DNA from: DAOMFB01 sp963721385
Lineage (GTDB): Bacteria; Acidobacteriota; Thermoanaerobaculia; UBA5066
Reading direction: 5' to 3'
DNA length: 64,000 nucleotides
Assembly: GCA_963721385.1 (NCBI GenBank)
Contig: CAVRJB010000008.1
Span: 62,001-126,000 of the forward strand
Shown here: positions 1-8,986 of the stretch, piece after piece
Layout of the letters: every line of letters begins with the position of its first letter
Numbering within the stretch: the first letter of the stretch is position 1
Made by a program: the position numbers and the translations under genes
Notes under the pieces: model-generated
What the model saw: the letters and a program-made list of their open reading frames with translations, nothing else
Told to the model about the DNA's origin: nothing
The model's database searches: none

Positions 1-718
1 CCTGCACGAGAGAGACACGTCCCCCGGCGTCCCTCACGTCTTTCAGCCGTGCGGCCCACGCCGCGATCTCGCGGGCCGGCGGCGGCTCGCCCCGGAACCG
101 GAAGAACATCGACTGAACCACGACGGGGTGGCGCTTCGCCGCGGCGGTCAGGTTTGCGAGGACGCGGCCGAACGGAACCGACGTCCGGCAGACCGCACGG
201 TAAAACGCCTCGCTCCCCGCATCGAGCTTCACCCAGAACGCCCCGCCGCGGGACGCGAAGAGGTCGTGCGCCTCCCGCATCCCGGCCCGGTCGAGGCCGC
301 TCCCGTTCGTGATCAGGACGAACGGCACTCGACGGAAGCGCTCGGCGTCGCGGACGTCGAAGAGCCTTCGGGCGAGCGGCAGGAACTCCGGAAACGTCGA
401 GGGCTCGCCGTCGCCGGCGAAGGCGATGTCGCAGAGCGGCTCCGGCTCCGCGCCGGGCCGGTCCCGGAGAAGTCGCAGCTCGGCGCCCAGCTCCGCCGCG
501 ACCTCCTCCGCGTCGATCGGCGGCCGCCCGGTCGCTTTCGCCATCTCGCGCCGGTCGACGACCTCGCAGTAGACGCAGTCGAAGTTGCAGGTCTTCTGCG
601 GGTCGAGGTTGACCCCGAGCGAGAGCCCGCCGCTCCGCCGCGCCCGGACGAGGTAGACGTATCGGTTGAAGCGGCGCGACCGGGCGTGAAGGGCCGGTAC
701 GCGCGGGTCGTGCTCCAC
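1..718 (-). CDS. Radical SAM domain protein (partial, runs off left edge)
   Basis: The reading frame contains CNFDCVYCE, the CX3CX2C motif that binds the 4Fe-4S cluster of radical SAM enzymes. It is preceded by SLGVNLDPQKT, which resembles the lead-in to the cluster in the COG0731-like radical SAM group. Further on are GDGEPS and LITNGS, matching the glycine-rich SAM-binding strand and a later strand of the partial TIM barrel. About 239 residues are visible and the C-terminus lies outside the window. The GTG at 718 was chosen because a CACAAT hexamer ends 6 nt upstream, the spacing seen at other genes here. Substrate and pathway cannot be told from this fragment. Confidence 0.8.
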   Translation of the reverse strand, partial: MEHDPRVPALHARSRRFNRYVYLVRARRSGGLSLGVNLDPQKTCNFDCVYCEVVDRREMAKATGRPPIDAEEVAAELGAELRLLRDRPGAEPEPLCDIAFAGDGEPSTFPEFLPLARRLFDVRDAERFRRVPFVLITNGSGLDRAGMREAHDLFASRGGAFWVKLDAGSEAFYRAVCRTSVPFGRVLANLTAAAKRHPVVVQSMFFRFRGEPPPAREIAAWAARLKDVRDAGGRVSLVQ

Positions 719-724
719 GCCGCG

Positions 725-730
725 ATTGTG
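725..730 (-). promoter_or_regulatory. -10-like hexamer of radical SAM gene
   Basis: CACAAT on the minus strand ends 6 nt before the GTG start, so the transcript would begin at or next to the start codon. No Shine-Dalgarno sequence is present. Confidence 0.4.
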
Positions 731-749
731 CGACGCGGCGCGCGCGCCG

Positions 750-755
750 TATATC
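750..755 (+). promoter_or_regulatory. -10-like hexamer of Ser/Thr kinase gene
   Basis: TATATC ends 8 nt before the ATG at 764, and no ribosome binding site lies between them. This is consistent with a leaderless mRNA. Confidence 0.45.
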
Positions 756-763
756 CTTCCGCC

Positions 764-2728
764 ATGCCCGTCACGTCCGGCACGCTCCTCGGCCGCTACC
801 GCCTTCTCGAGAAGGCGGGGGCCGGCGGCATGTCCGAGGTCTGGAAGGCCGAGGACCAGACGCTGCACCGCACGGTCGCGGTGAAGGTGATCCATCCTCC
901 GATCGCCATGGACCCGACCTATCGCGAGCGCTTCCTCCGCGAGGCGCGCCTCGTGGCCGGCCTCGACCACCCGAATGTTCTCCCCATCTACGACTTCGGG
1001 ACGGCGGCGATCGACGGCACCGAGGTTTCGTACCTCGTCATGCCGCTCGTGGCGGGAGGAACGCTCAAGGGGCGGATCACGGGGCCTGTCCCCTTCCCGC
1101 TCGCGGTGTCGTGGCTCCATGCCGTCGCACTCGCGCTCGACCACGCGCATTCGAAGGGGATCCTCCACCGTGACGTCAAGCCGGGGAACGTTCTCCTCGA
1201 CTCCCAGGGGCGGCCCATGCTGGCCGACTTCGGCCTTGCCCGCAGCGCCGACAGCCTTTCCTCGGGGCTGACCCAGACCGGGACCGTTCTCGGGACGCCG
1301 CTCTACATGGCCCCCGAGCAGGCTCAGGGCGGAGTGCTCGACGGCCGGGCGGACCAGTACGCCCTCGCGATCATCGGCTTCGAGCTCCTGACGGGCCTCG
1401 TCCCGTTCCGCGCCGAGTCGCCGCTCGCGGTCCTTCACCAGCACGTCTCGGCCCCGCCCCCGCCGGCCTCGAGCGTCGTCCCCTCGATTCCTGCCGCGGC
1501 CGACGCCGTCCTCGCCCGCGGCCTCGCGAAAACGCCCGCCGGCCGGTTCGGGTCGTGCACCGCCTTCGTGGAGGCGCTCGGCGCCGCGCTCGGTGTCCCC
1601 GTCGTCGCGACGACGCAGCCGGCGCCGCAGCCATTCCCGCCGGCGCCGCCGCCTGCGCCGCCCACCATCGGCACCGCCCCGGCGTCCGGCTCCACCTCAC
1701 AGGCAGCGACCGTCGTCTCGGGCGGCGGCCTCGACCCGCACGCCCGCCTCGCGGCGCCCGCTTCGGTGCCGCCGCCCCCGGCCGCCCCCTCTCCAACCGC
1801 TGCAGCCCCGACCGCCGTCACCGTCCCGGCGGCTCCGCCGAGGCGAGGCGCGCGGACTCTCCTCGCGGCTGGCGTCGTCCTCCTTGCGCTCGCCGCCGTG
1901 GCGCTCTTCGTCCAGCAGCGCCGCGCCACGGCGCCGGTGAAGAGCCCGTCGAAGACGGAGATCGCCGCTTTACCGGCTGTCGCTCTGCCGACCGCCGTTC
2001 CTCCGACGCCTCTCCCGGCCGAGACCCCCGCTCCGCCGAAGGAGGAGAAGGCCGAGGCCGCTCCGGCGGCTCCTCCCGCGGCAACCCAGCTGCCGAAGCA
2101 AGTGCGCGACGTCTCGGCCTCGCGCGGGCCGGTTCCCTCGCCTCCGGCGCCGCCGGCCGTTCCCCGGCTCCCCCGCCCGGAGTCTCTCCTCGGCACCGCG
2201 GCGCAGTCAGGCGACACGCGCCTCGCCGAGGCGTATCACGCGCTCGACAACTCGCGCCGGCGCCGCCTGACCCGCGAGGACTTCGTCAACGCGATGGGGG
2301 CGGCGCGCGAGGTCCTCGCCACGCGCCCCTCGAACGAGGTGAAGGTCCTGGACGCCTTCACCCGCGCCGGCGTCGCCTTCAGCGACGGGAACGACGCGGA
2401 AGCGTGGCAGCTCCTGAACCGCGCCTTCGACCTGGCTCCCGGCCTCGCCCGGGGCCGCGTCCTCGGCTTCGTCGACCGCGAGATGCGGTCGCTCGGCCCC
2501 ACCCCGGGTCCCGACGGAGCGTGGGTGCTGGGGCTCGCCTTCTGCGACGTGCGCGGCGACCTCTCCGAGGAGCTCGGAAAGGCGCTCGGGCGCTCCCCCG
2601 ACTCCGCCCGCGCCCACTACGCCGCGGCGCTCGCCGCGTGGCAGGCCGGCCGCGCCGCCGACGCCGCGCGCGAGGCCCGAAGGGCCTGCGAGCACGGCCT
2701 CGGCGACGCCTGCAGCCTGATTCCCTAG
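764..2728 (+). CDS. Membrane Ser/Thr protein kinase (PknB-like) with extracytoplasmic C-terminal region
   Basis: A eukaryotic-type protein kinase of 654 residues. The kinase domain spans about residues 10-275: a glycine-rich loop (GAGGMSEVW), catalytic lysine in VAVKVIH (K41), HRDVKPGN at about 135-142, DFG at 155-157 and APEQ of the P+1 region, so it should be active. A proline/alanine-rich linker follows, then one membrane segment at about 365-383, and then an outer region with another Pro/Ala stretch and TPR-like helices near the end. The layout fits a sensor kinase with its catalytic domain in the cytoplasm. The frame is open far upstream, but the coding signal begins at this ATG. Its stop overlaps the convergent CsgG-like gene's stop within one CTAG. 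Confidence 0.9.
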   Translation: MPVTSGTLLGRYRLLEKAGAGGMSEVWKAEDQTLHRTVAVKVIHPPIAMDPTYRERFLREARLVAGLDHPNVLPIYDFGTAAIDGTEVSYLVMPLVAGGTLKGRITGPVPFPLAVSWLHAVALALDHAHSKGILHRDVKPGNVLLDSQGRPMLADFGLARSADSLSSGLTQTGTVLGTPLYMAPEQAQGGVLDGRADQYALAIIGFELLTGLVPFRAESPLAVLHQHVSAPPPPASSVVPSIPAAADAVLARGLAKTPAGRFGSCTAFVEALGAALGVPVVATTQPAPQPFPPAPPPAPPTIGTAPASGSTSQAATVVSGGGLDPHARLAAPASVPPPPAAPSPTAAAPTAVTVPAAPPRRGARTLLAAGVVLLALAAVALFVQQRRATAPVKSPSKTEIAALPAVALPTAVPPTPLPAETPAPPKEEKAEAAPAAPPAATQLPKQVRDVSASRGPVPSPPAPPAVPRLPRPESLLGTAAQSGDTRLAEAYHALDNSRRRRLTREDFVNAMGAAREVLATRPSNEVKVLDAFTRAGVAFSDGNDAEAWQLLNRAFDLAPGLARGRVLGFVDREMRSLGPTPGPDGAWVLGLAFCDVRGDLSEELGKALGRSPDSARAHYAAALAAWQAGRAADAAREARRACEHGLGDACSLIP

Positions 2729-3647
2729 TTCTTTATTGCGTCGCCCGGCTTGAACCCGGAGCCGGAGACAACCGTCGCCGTGGAGAGCCGCGGCCCCATG
2801 ATCTTGTCGACCCTCAGGCGGCCGACCTTCGTCTCGTTCTGCCCGAGGACTTCGCCCGAGTCCGGGTCCTTGATCGGAGCGCCCATCCGCATCACGTTGA
2901 ACTCCTCGCCTTCCTTCACGCCCGCCTCGGAGCCGACGTTCAGGTAGATCGTTCCCCGCCGTCGACCTTGGCGATCTTTCCGGCCACCCCCGACGCGTCG
3001 CCCGAGCCGCCGGTGCCGCTCGTCGCGAGCGACTTCTGGGCGAGCGAGTCGGCGAGCTTCGTGACGACCGGGCGAACCAGCGAGTCGAGCTTCCGCTGGT
3101 CGTCCACGCCGCCGCCGGCCCCCGCCACGTAGACCTTCGAGCTGGAGGTCTCCTCCTTGGCCGAGTCGGCCCAGAGGATCTCGCCCGTCGTCGTCGAGAA
3201 GGCGCGCGCGTCGATGGCGCACTCCATCTTCGAGACACCCACGTTGACGCTCGGGATCCCACGGATCCACGGCGTATTGACGTTCGTCTTCTGCGCGCCG
3301 AGCTCGGTCAGGGCGCCGGCGATGATGTACTCGACGCCGAGGAGCTTCCCGATCTTCATGGCCGTCTTCTGGTCAATGTCGCCAGAGAGCGTGAGGTTCT
3401 TCTCCTGCATGATCGCGGCGAGCTGCTCGCGCTCGATGACGCGGTATTTCCCCGACTTGACGAGCGCGGTCACGAACATGTCCTGGGCCTGGGTTCCCGC
3501 GTGGTACCAGCCCCAGCTCCAGCCCGAGACCTTGTTCTTGAACTCGATGACCGCCACGCGGGGCTTGGCCTGCGCGAAGGCCGGGCCCGCGGCCGCGAGG
3601 GCCAGGGCGCCTGAAACGAGGAAACCGGCAATCCGGGTCGCTCTCAT
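2725..3647 (-). CDS. CsgG-family secreted protein, frame broken by a one-base deletion
   Basis: About 307 residues once the frame is repaired. A signal peptide (residues 1 to about 24, ending AGPAFAQA) is followed by PRVAVIEFKNK, a run with RVIEREQLAAIMQEKN, and LLGVEYIIAGALTE, all typical of the CsgG/FlgO-type fold that forms periplasmic or outer-membrane assemblies. The C-terminal part (GTIYLNVGSEAGVKEGEEF) continues in another frame. The break is at a run of four C at 2954-2957, where one base is missing; adding one restores DGGGTIYLNVG. A GGAGGAG ribosome site lies 7 nt before the ATG at 3647, and TAGAAT at 3681-3686 on the minus strand could be its -10. The indel is probably a sequencing error. 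Confidence 0.75.
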
Positions 3648-3693
3648 GTCTTTCTCCTCCCTGTGGTGTTTCGAGACGCACATTCTAGACGCT

Positions 3694-3699
3694 TAGACT
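3694..3699 (+). promoter_or_regulatory. -10-like hexamer of Smr gene
   Basis: TAGACT ends 6 nt before the GTG at 3706, consistent with a leaderless transcript. The same hexamer recurs before the genes at 4066 and 11458. Confidence 0.45.
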
Positions 3700-3705
3700 C
3701 GGCGG

Positions 3706-4050
3706 GTGGGAGAGAGCCGTGACGGCCCGCCCGGCGGACCCGGGGCGCCCCCGCCCCCCGTCGAGATCCCGATCGAGGACGCCCTCGACCTCCACCCGTT
3801 CCGGCCCGCCGAGACGGCTGCCGTCGTCGCCGACTACGTGGAGGCGGCCGCGGCGCGCGGCTTCTCCGAGGTCCGGATCGTCCACGGCCGGGGCGCGGGG
3901 GTGCAGCGCCGCATCGTCCGGGCAGCCCTCGCCCGCTCGCCGTTCGTCGTCTCGTTCGCCGACGCGACCCCCGACCGCGGAGGCTGGGGTGCGACCGTGG
4001 CCGTCCTCCGGCCGGGCCCGGGATGTCCCGCGTTGACGCGCGCCCGGTGA
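3706..4050 (+). CDS. Smr domain protein
   Basis: A 114-residue protein that is almost only an Smr domain. It has LDLHPF at about residues 27-32 and the diagnostic HGRG loop at about 60-63 followed by a helix (VQRRIVRAAL). Smr domains occur at the MutS2 C-terminus and as stand-alone proteins, several with nicking or RNA-cleaving activity. A proline-rich N-terminus precedes the domain. It is divergent from the CsgG-like gene and only 15 nt from the next gene, which seems to have its own promoter. Start is GTG, supported by TAGACT 6 nt upstream. Which substrate this one cuts, if any, cannot be told. Confidence 0.8.
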   Translation: MGESRDGPPGGPGAPPPPVEIPIEDALDLHPFRPAETAAVVADYVEAAAARGFSEVRIVHGRGAGVQRRIVRAALARSPFVVSFADATPDRGGWGATVAVLRPGPGCPALTRAR

Positions 4051-4052
4051 AT

Positions 4053-4058
4053 TAGACT
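4053..4058 (+). promoter_or_regulatory. -10-like hexamer of KAS III-family gene
   Basis: TAGACT ends 7 nt before the GTG at 4066. A TTGACG at 4033-4038 could be a -35, but the 14-nt spacing is short. Confidence 0.4.
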
Positions 4059-4065
4059 GCCCCTC

Positions 4066-5160
4066 GTGAAAAATCTGACGCCTGCGCCAGGGAAGCGGAT
4101 GACGGCCATCCGGGGTTCCGGCATGCACGTTCCCTCTCAGGTGGTCACGAACGAAATGATGTCGAGGATCATGGAGACTTCGGACGACTGGATCGTCCCG
4201 AGGACCGGAATCCGCGAGCGACACTTCGCTCCGCCGGACGTCGGCTCGGCGGCGCTCGGCGTGAAGGCCGCCGAGGCGGCGCTCGCCGATGCGGGCCTGA
4301 CCGCGTCCGACATCGACTTCGTCATCTTCGCCACGATGACGCCCGACCTCTACTTCCCCGGAAACGGCGGCCTTCTCGCGCGGGACCTCGGGATGAAGAC
4401 GACGCACGCCCTCGACATCCGGATGCAGTGCGCGGGTTTTCTCTCGGGCCTCCAGACGGCCGACGCCTTCATCCGCTCGGGGATGTACGACCGGATCCTC
4501 CTCGTCGGCGCCGAGGTCCACAGCGGCCTGATGCCGTGGCCCGAGTCGGTCTGGGACGTGATGCTCGGGAAGTCCCCCGGGCCCTGCGATCCCGACTGGT
4601 ACCGGAAGGTGACGGCGCTGCGCGACCGGGCCGTGCTCTTCGGGGACGCCGCCGGCGCCTTTGTCCTCGAGTCGAACGAGTCGGGCGACGGGCGCGGGCT
4701 CCTCTCCTTCGCGATGTACACCGACGGCGCGCACTGGGACAAGCTCCACGTCCCCGGCGTCGGCTGCCGGTTCCGTCCGTATGTCACCCACGAAATGGTC
4801 GAACGGCTGGAATCCGTTCCGATCGTCGAGGGCCGCCAGGTCTTCCGCCTCGCCGTTCAGCTGATGCCGACCGCCGTGATGGCGGTGCTCGGCGCGAACG
4901 GGAAGACGCTCGACGACCTCGACCTCCTTCTGATGCACCAGGCGAACCTCCGGATCAACGAGGCGGCCCAGAAGGCTCTCGGGCTCCCGGACGAGAAGGT
5001 CTTCAACAACATCGAGAAGTACGGCAACACGACGGCCGCGACGCTCCCGATGGCCTTCCACGAGGCGAAGCTCGAGGGCCGGGCGAAAGCCGGGGACCTC
5101 GTCGTCTTCACGGCTCTCGGCGCCGGGCTCCACTGGGGGGCGGCGCTGGCGCGCGTCTAG
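4066..5160 (+). CDS. 3-oxoacyl-ACP synthase III family protein (FabH-like)
   Basis: A 364-residue thiolase-fold enzyme of the KAS III/FabH group, which condenses an acyl-CoA starter with malonyl-ACP or a related extender. The triad is visible: Cys122 in MQCAGFLSG, His near 292 in LMHQAN and Asn near 323 in YGNTTAAT. SDDWIVPRTGIRER near the N-terminus is characteristic of FabH. An unusual stretch at about residues 160-187 (around WPESVWDVMLGKSPGPCDP) looks like an insert relative to housekeeping FabH. No other fatty acid synthesis gene is adjacent, so it may serve a specialised acyl chain. Start GTG is supported by TAGACT 7 nt upstream; an ATG at 4099 is the alternative. The stop shares CTAG with the convergent neighbour. 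Confidence 0.85.
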   Translation: MKNLTPAPGKRMTAIRGSGMHVPSQVVTNEMMSRIMETSDDWIVPRTGIRERHFAPPDVGSAALGVKAAEAALADAGLTASDIDFVIFATMTPDLYFPGNGGLLARDLGMKTTHALDIRMQCAGFLSGLQTADAFIRSGMYDRILLVGAEVHSGLMPWPESVWDVMLGKSPGPCDPDWYRKVTALRDRAVLFGDAAGAFVLESNESGDGRGLLSFAMYTDGAHWDKLHVPGVGCRFRPYVTHEMVERLESVPIVEGRQVFRLAVQLMPTAVMAVLGANGKTLDDLDLLLMHQANLRINEAAQKALGLPDEKVFNNIEKYGNTTAATLPMAFHEAKLEGRAKAGDLVVFTALGAGLHWGAALARV

Positions 5161-6617
5161 CCGGCGGGCTGCTCCCGGAGCTTCGCGACCGCCTCGGCGG
5201 GCTCGGCGAGGAGGGCGGCGCGGCGGCGGGCCCGCGCGGCCAGCTCGGGAGTGGTCCCGGGGACGCCGGCTCGGATCTCCAGCGTCTCCGCGGAGCGGGC
5301 GAGCGCTCCGGTCACTTCGAGCGCGAACGACTCGCCCGCCTCGGTCTCGAGGCCCTTCCGGTCCGCGATCCGGACGACGCCCGCGAGGCCGTGGATCAAG
5401 ACCGGCAGCAGCGCCGGTTCGCGGTCGAGATCGAGGAGCAGGCGGCCGATCACCCGCTCGACGGGGTGCCAGAGGACGCGCGTGAAGGCACCGTCGTCCC
5501 GCTCGACGTCCTCCCGCATCCAGGCGACGAGCGCCGCGGTCCACGGCCCGACGCTCGCCGCCTCGGCCCCCGCCGACGTGACGATCCGGGCGATCGGGCG
5601 CATGGCGCGGTCGGCCGCGCCGTCGAAGAGGCCCGCCCGGGCCACGTCCCTCATCGCGCCGACGAAGGAGCGGGCGGCGTTCCCGACGAATTGCTCCATC
5701 CCCTTCTCCCGCCCGGCGAGGAGGAGGCCGCACCACCCGTCGAAGTAGGCGAAGGCGACGGAGGGAGACCCGCGGCGGACGACGGGCACGCGCAACTCGG
5801 CGAACCAGGGCGTCACGAGGAGCTGGTAGATCCGGTCGTGCGGTTCGCGCGCCAGCTCGGCGAGCCGCCGGGCGACGAGCGAGACCGACGTCGTCACGAC
5901 GGAGGCGGGGCTCTGGGCGACCACGGTCTCCAGCACGTCATGGACGGTGACGAGAGGGTCGTCCGCCTCGCCCGGCGCGATCCGGAAGGCGAAGATGAGG
6001 TCGTTCAGCGTATCGGCGCGGCCGCGCTCGGTGGCGTCGACGCCGAGGAGCCGCCGCTCCCGCGCCTCGAGATACGGGGCGTCCACCTGCGCCAGCGCGG
6101 CACCGAGGAGCCGCTCCTGCGTCAGGAGGGTCGGAATCGTCCGGAAGAGGCGGACGAGGGCGACGATCACCGCCCCGAACTGCAGGTAGCCGCCGAACGA
6201 GAGGAGGAAGACCGTCGTGGCGCTGTGAGAGACCCGCGGCAGGTGCGAGAGGAGGAGCGCGAGGCAACAGGCGAGGATCGTCACGATCGCGCCCGTCTGC
6301 GCGAGGCGGAAATCGGGGTCCTTGAGGACGATGGCTCCGAGGTGCGAGCGCTGGACCGACGTGCCGAGCGTCATCGAGAGGATCAGCACCGAGCCCGCGA
6401 CCGCCATGATCCCGGCGAGGACGGACGCCATCGTCGCGAGGAGGTAGGTGAACGGCGCCATGTCCTCGGCCGGGATCGGGCTCGCCGCAGGTAAGACGAA
6501 GACCGAAAGCGCCGAGGCGAGCTGGAGGACGAGCCCGCTCGCGAGAATCGCGAGGAGGACTTTTCGCGTCCGGGCGTCGGCCGCCTCTTTGGCGGTCCGG
6601 GCAGCACGCTCCGCCAT
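5157..6617 (-). CDS. Membrane protein of unknown function, four N-terminal TM segments
   Basis: A 486-residue protein. The N-terminal third holds about four hydrophobic segments (around LLAILASGLVLQLASAL, VLAGIMAVAGSVLILSM, IVTILACCLALLL and a segment near FGGYLQFGAVIVAL). The remaining two thirds look soluble and mostly helical. The arrangement is loosely like DUF2254 membrane proteins, but this is a weak resemblance. It starts 5 nt after the ATP-grasp gene stop, so the two are probably one operon and may act together. No catalytic motif was recognised. The stop codon overlaps the convergent KAS III gene within CTAG. Confidence 0.7.
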   Translation of the reverse strand: MAERAARTAKEAADARTRKVLLAILASGLVLQLASALSVFVLPAASPIPAEDMAPFTYLLATMASVLAGIMAVAGSVLILSMTLGTSVQRSHLGAIVLKDPDFRLAQTGAIVTILACCLALLLSHLPRVSHSATTVFLLSFGGYLQFGAVIVALVRLFRTIPTLLTQERLLGAALAQVDAPYLEARERRLLGVDATERGRADTLNDLIFAFRIAPGEADDPLVTVHDVLETVVAQSPASVVTTSVSLVARRLAELAREPHDRIYQLLVTPWFAELRVPVVRRGSPSVAFAYFDGWCGLLLAGREKGMEQFVGNAARSFVGAMRDVARAGLFDGAADRAMRPIARIVTSAGAEAASVGPWTAALVAWMREDVERDDGAFTRVLWHPVERVIGRLLLDLDREPALLPVLIHGLAGVVRIADRKGLETEAGESFALEVTGALARSAETLEIRAGVPGTTPELAARARRRAALLAEPAEAVAKLREQPAG

Positions 6618-6622
6618 CGGGC

Positions 6623-7841
6623 TCAGGCCGCCGGCCGGATCGCGACCGACGACCCGACCCACGTGAAGTCCTTGTTGAAGTCGACACCGAGCATCTTTCC
6701 GCGCGAGAGCCGACAGAGGTTCAGCCCCAGCGTCAGCCGGCTCTCCCCCTCGGGGCGGTAGAACATCATCCGGACCTCCACCTTCACGCCCCCTCCGTCG
6801 GCCGCGGCGAGGCACGGAGCGTATGAGATCTTCTCCTGCAGACACCATGCGTCGCGCTCGGAGGCGGGAATCCTCTCGACGTCGGCGCGCGTCGGCTCCA
6901 CGTTGACGCCCCCGCCCGCGAAGGAAAAGAGGGGCTTCAGGACGTAGCGCTCCTTCACGTCGGCCGGGATCGCCGTGAGCGCGGAGAGCACGGTCGCCTT
7001 CGGGATCGCCGGGTGCGACAGGAGGGGAATCGACGCCTTCGACCAGGCCCAGTACCAGTTCGGATGCGGGACCCACGTCACGTCGAGCGGCTCCCGGTAG
7101 TCGAACGGAAGCGCGGCGTTCTCCTTGATCAGCTCGTCGAAGACGACCCGGTTGTAGATCCGCTCGACCGGCACCCGCTTTCCGTCCCTCACCCGGACGA
7201 GTCTCCGCCCTTCCTTCACCAGGTCTCGCGGGTCGACGGCATCGACGCCGAGGAGCTTCTTCGTCGCGGCGAAGTCGACGTACGTCTTCTGCTTCCCGGG
7301 ATGAAGGTCGAGGAGGACGACGCGCTCCGGGTCGTGTTGGCCGACGATCGTCCGGCGAAAGAGATCGAGGAAGCCATCGCGCGACAGGCCGGAGAAGTAA
7401 GGGCTCCACGCCGTCTCCGGGAGGCCGGGGATCCCCTTCAGGCACTCGTCCCAGACGTCGGACTGGAGAACCTCGAAGGCGGAGAGGGAGGGAAAGCCCT
7501 GGAGCTCGATGAGGCGCGGGACCAGCCGGCCGGACGCGTCCTCGACGACCGCGAGGTCCACCTGCGCCACCTCGGGGAGCGCCTCCATTCCCGGAGCGTT
7601 CCACTCGGGTGGGATGTGCGCCTTCATCGCCAGCCATGCGGCCCGGGTCGGAGAGCTCGGCGACGAGTTCCTCGGCCGTCGTGACCAGCTGATTCTCGAG
7701 GTCCTTCGTCAGAAAGACCGGCGTCTCCGCGAGCCGGAATCCCGCCGCCGCGCCGGCGCGCGTGGCCAGCGTCTCCGCCTGGCGGCGGTAGAGGTCGTCG
7801 GTGAAGGCCGCGTTGAACGCGTGCCGGAACCCGGGATGCAC
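6623..7841 (-). CDS. ATP-grasp-like ligase, frame broken by one extra base
   Basis: About 405 residues after frame repair. The N-terminal segment (starting MHPGFRHAFNAAFTDD) is in one frame, and the rest, from AAWLAMKAHIPPEW on, is in the next. Removing one base from CCCGGG at 7642-7647 gives a continuous LSDPAAWLAMKAHIP. The C-terminal half has features of an ATP-grasp or glutathionylspermidine synthase-like fold: VERIYNRVVFDELI, YVLKPLFSFAGGGVNV (a lysine and glycine-rich loop) and a late EVRMMFYRPEG strand. The chemistry would be ATP-dependent carboxylate-amine ligation; the substrate is unknown. It lies directly upstream of the membrane protein gene. A second ATP-grasp gene sits 3 kb away. 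Confidence 0.65.
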
Positions 7842-7934
7842 TGGGGGCGGAGTCTAACCTCCGCCGTCCCCGAACCGGGTCCCGGAGGTCGCACGACCCG
7901 GCAGGCTCCGCTGACGCGGCGCGCCGTTCCGGCT

Positions 7935-7940
7935 TAAGCT
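7935..7940 (+). promoter_or_regulatory. -10-like hexamer of purE
   Basis: TAAGCT ends 6 nt before the purE ATG. The gap is CCCCGC, with no Shine-Dalgarno sequence. Confidence 0.4.
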
Positions 7941-7946
7941 CCCCGC

Positions 7947-8441
7947 ATGGCGACAGCTCCGAAACCCCTCGTCGGCGTCGTGATGGGCAGCCGCTCCGAC
8001 TGGGAGACGATGAAGTTCACGGATGAGGTGCTGACCCGGTTCGGCGTTCCGCACGAGTGCCGCGTCCTTTCGGCCCACCGAAGTCCGAAACTGACGACCG
8101 CATACGCCCTGGCCGCCGAAAAGCGCGGCCTCGCGGTGATCATCGCGGCCGCCGGCGGCGCTGCCCACCTGGCCGGCGTTCTGGCGGCCCACACCGTCGT
8201 GCCCGTTCTCGGCGTCCCGATGGAAAGCGCGTCGCTGAAGGGTCTCGACTCCCTTCTCTCGACGGTTCAGATGCCCGGCGGGGTTCCCGTGGGGACGCTC
8301 GGAATCGGGAAGCCCGGCGCCACGAACGCCGCACTCCTCGCCGTCGCCATCCTCGCGGCGGGTGACGCCTCCCTCAAGGCGAAACTCCGGAGGTTCCGTG
8401 TCGACCAGGAGAAAGCGGTCCGGACGCAGACTCTCCCCTGA
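7947..8441 (+). CDS. purE: 5-(carboxyamino)imidazole ribonucleotide mutase PurE
   Basis: A 164-residue class I PurE, the usual length. It converts N5-CAIR to CAIR in purine biosynthesis. The signature is complete: GSRSDW at 14-19 (substrate phosphate loop), SAHR at 42-45 with the catalytic histidine, and AAGGAAHLAG forming the second loop. The C-terminal helix is present. purK is not adjacent. The gene for the small phosphatase-like protein begins 22 nt downstream and may be cotranscribed. The ATG is supported by the TAAGCT hexamer 6 nt upstream. Confidence 0.95.
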   Translation: MATAPKPLVGVVMGSRSDWETMKFTDEVLTRFGVPHECRVLSAHRSPKLTTAYALAAEKRGLAVIIAAAGGAAHLAGVLAAHTVVPVLGVPMESASLKGLDSLLSTVQMPGGVPVGTLGIGKPGATNAALLAVAILAAGDASLKAKLRRFRVDQEKAVRTQTLP

Positions 8442-8463
8442 GCGGGTCGAAAGGAAGGGGTTC

Positions 8464-8982
8464 ATGAAGAAGCTCGTCCCGCTTGCCGCTCTCGCCGTTC
8501 TCGCGAGCGTCGCCGCCTTCGCCGCCGCGATTCCCGAGACGCTGAAGCCCGAGGAGGCGCCGAACTACTACCGCGTCTCCCCGCAGCTCGCGACCGCGGG
8601 CCAGCCTTCGCCCGAGGTCCTGAAAAAGGCGAAGGAGCTCGGCTTCGTCACGGCCGTGAACATCCGGACGCCGCAGGAAGGGATCGAGGCCGACCGAAAG
8701 GTCCTCGAGGCGCTCGGAATCCGATTCGTCAGCGTCCCCGTGACGCCCGACACCTTCAGCCTCGCCGACGCGAAGGCCGTGGCCGCCGTCCTCGACGACC
8801 CGAAGGCCGGGCCCGTCCTCTTCTACTGCAGCTCTTCGAACCGGGTCGGCGGCGTCTGGGCGGTCGTCCAGGCGCTCCACGGAAAGAGCGACGAGGACGC
8901 GCTGGCCGACGGGAAGAAGGCCGGGCTGAAGAGCCCGTCGATGGTCGACGCAACGAAGCGGGTCCTCAAAGAGGCCCGCTGA
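8464..8982 (+). CDS. Secreted beta-lactamase hydrolase-like (DUF442) phosphatase
   Basis: A 172-residue protein with a signal peptide (MKKLVPLAALAVLASVAAFAA). The domain follows the DUF442/BLH family: YYRVSPQLATAGQPS at the start, then NIRTPQEG, then the P-loop YCSSSNRVGG. The family uses a CX4R loop in place of the CX5R of classical tyrosine phosphatases, and here C-SSSN-R fits. A role as a periplasmic dual-specificity-type phosphatase is an inference. The AAGGAAGGGG stretch just upstream serves as ribosome site for the ATG at 8464; the open frame extends further upstream inside purE but is not coding there. Confidence 0.8.
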   Translation: MKKLVPLAALAVLASVAAFAAAIPETLKPEEAPNYYRVSPQLATAGQPSPEVLKKAKELGFVTAVNIRTPQEGIEADRKVLEALGIRFVSVPVTPDTFSLADAKAVAAVLDDPKAGPVLFYCSSSNRVGGVWAVVQALHGKSDEDALADGKKAGLKSPSMVDATKRVLKEAR

Positions 8983-8986
8983 CGCT

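Noticed and set aside
128..763. Extension of the kinase frame 636 nt upstream of 764
   Set aside because: The opposite strand carries the radical SAM motif over the same stretch, and the kinase homology begins at the ATG at 764.
5157..7841. One long frame spanning both the membrane protein and the ATP-grasp region
   Set aside because: The middle of the frame is arginine/glycine-rich shadow sequence; the true ATP-grasp coding is in the other frame with a single-base break.
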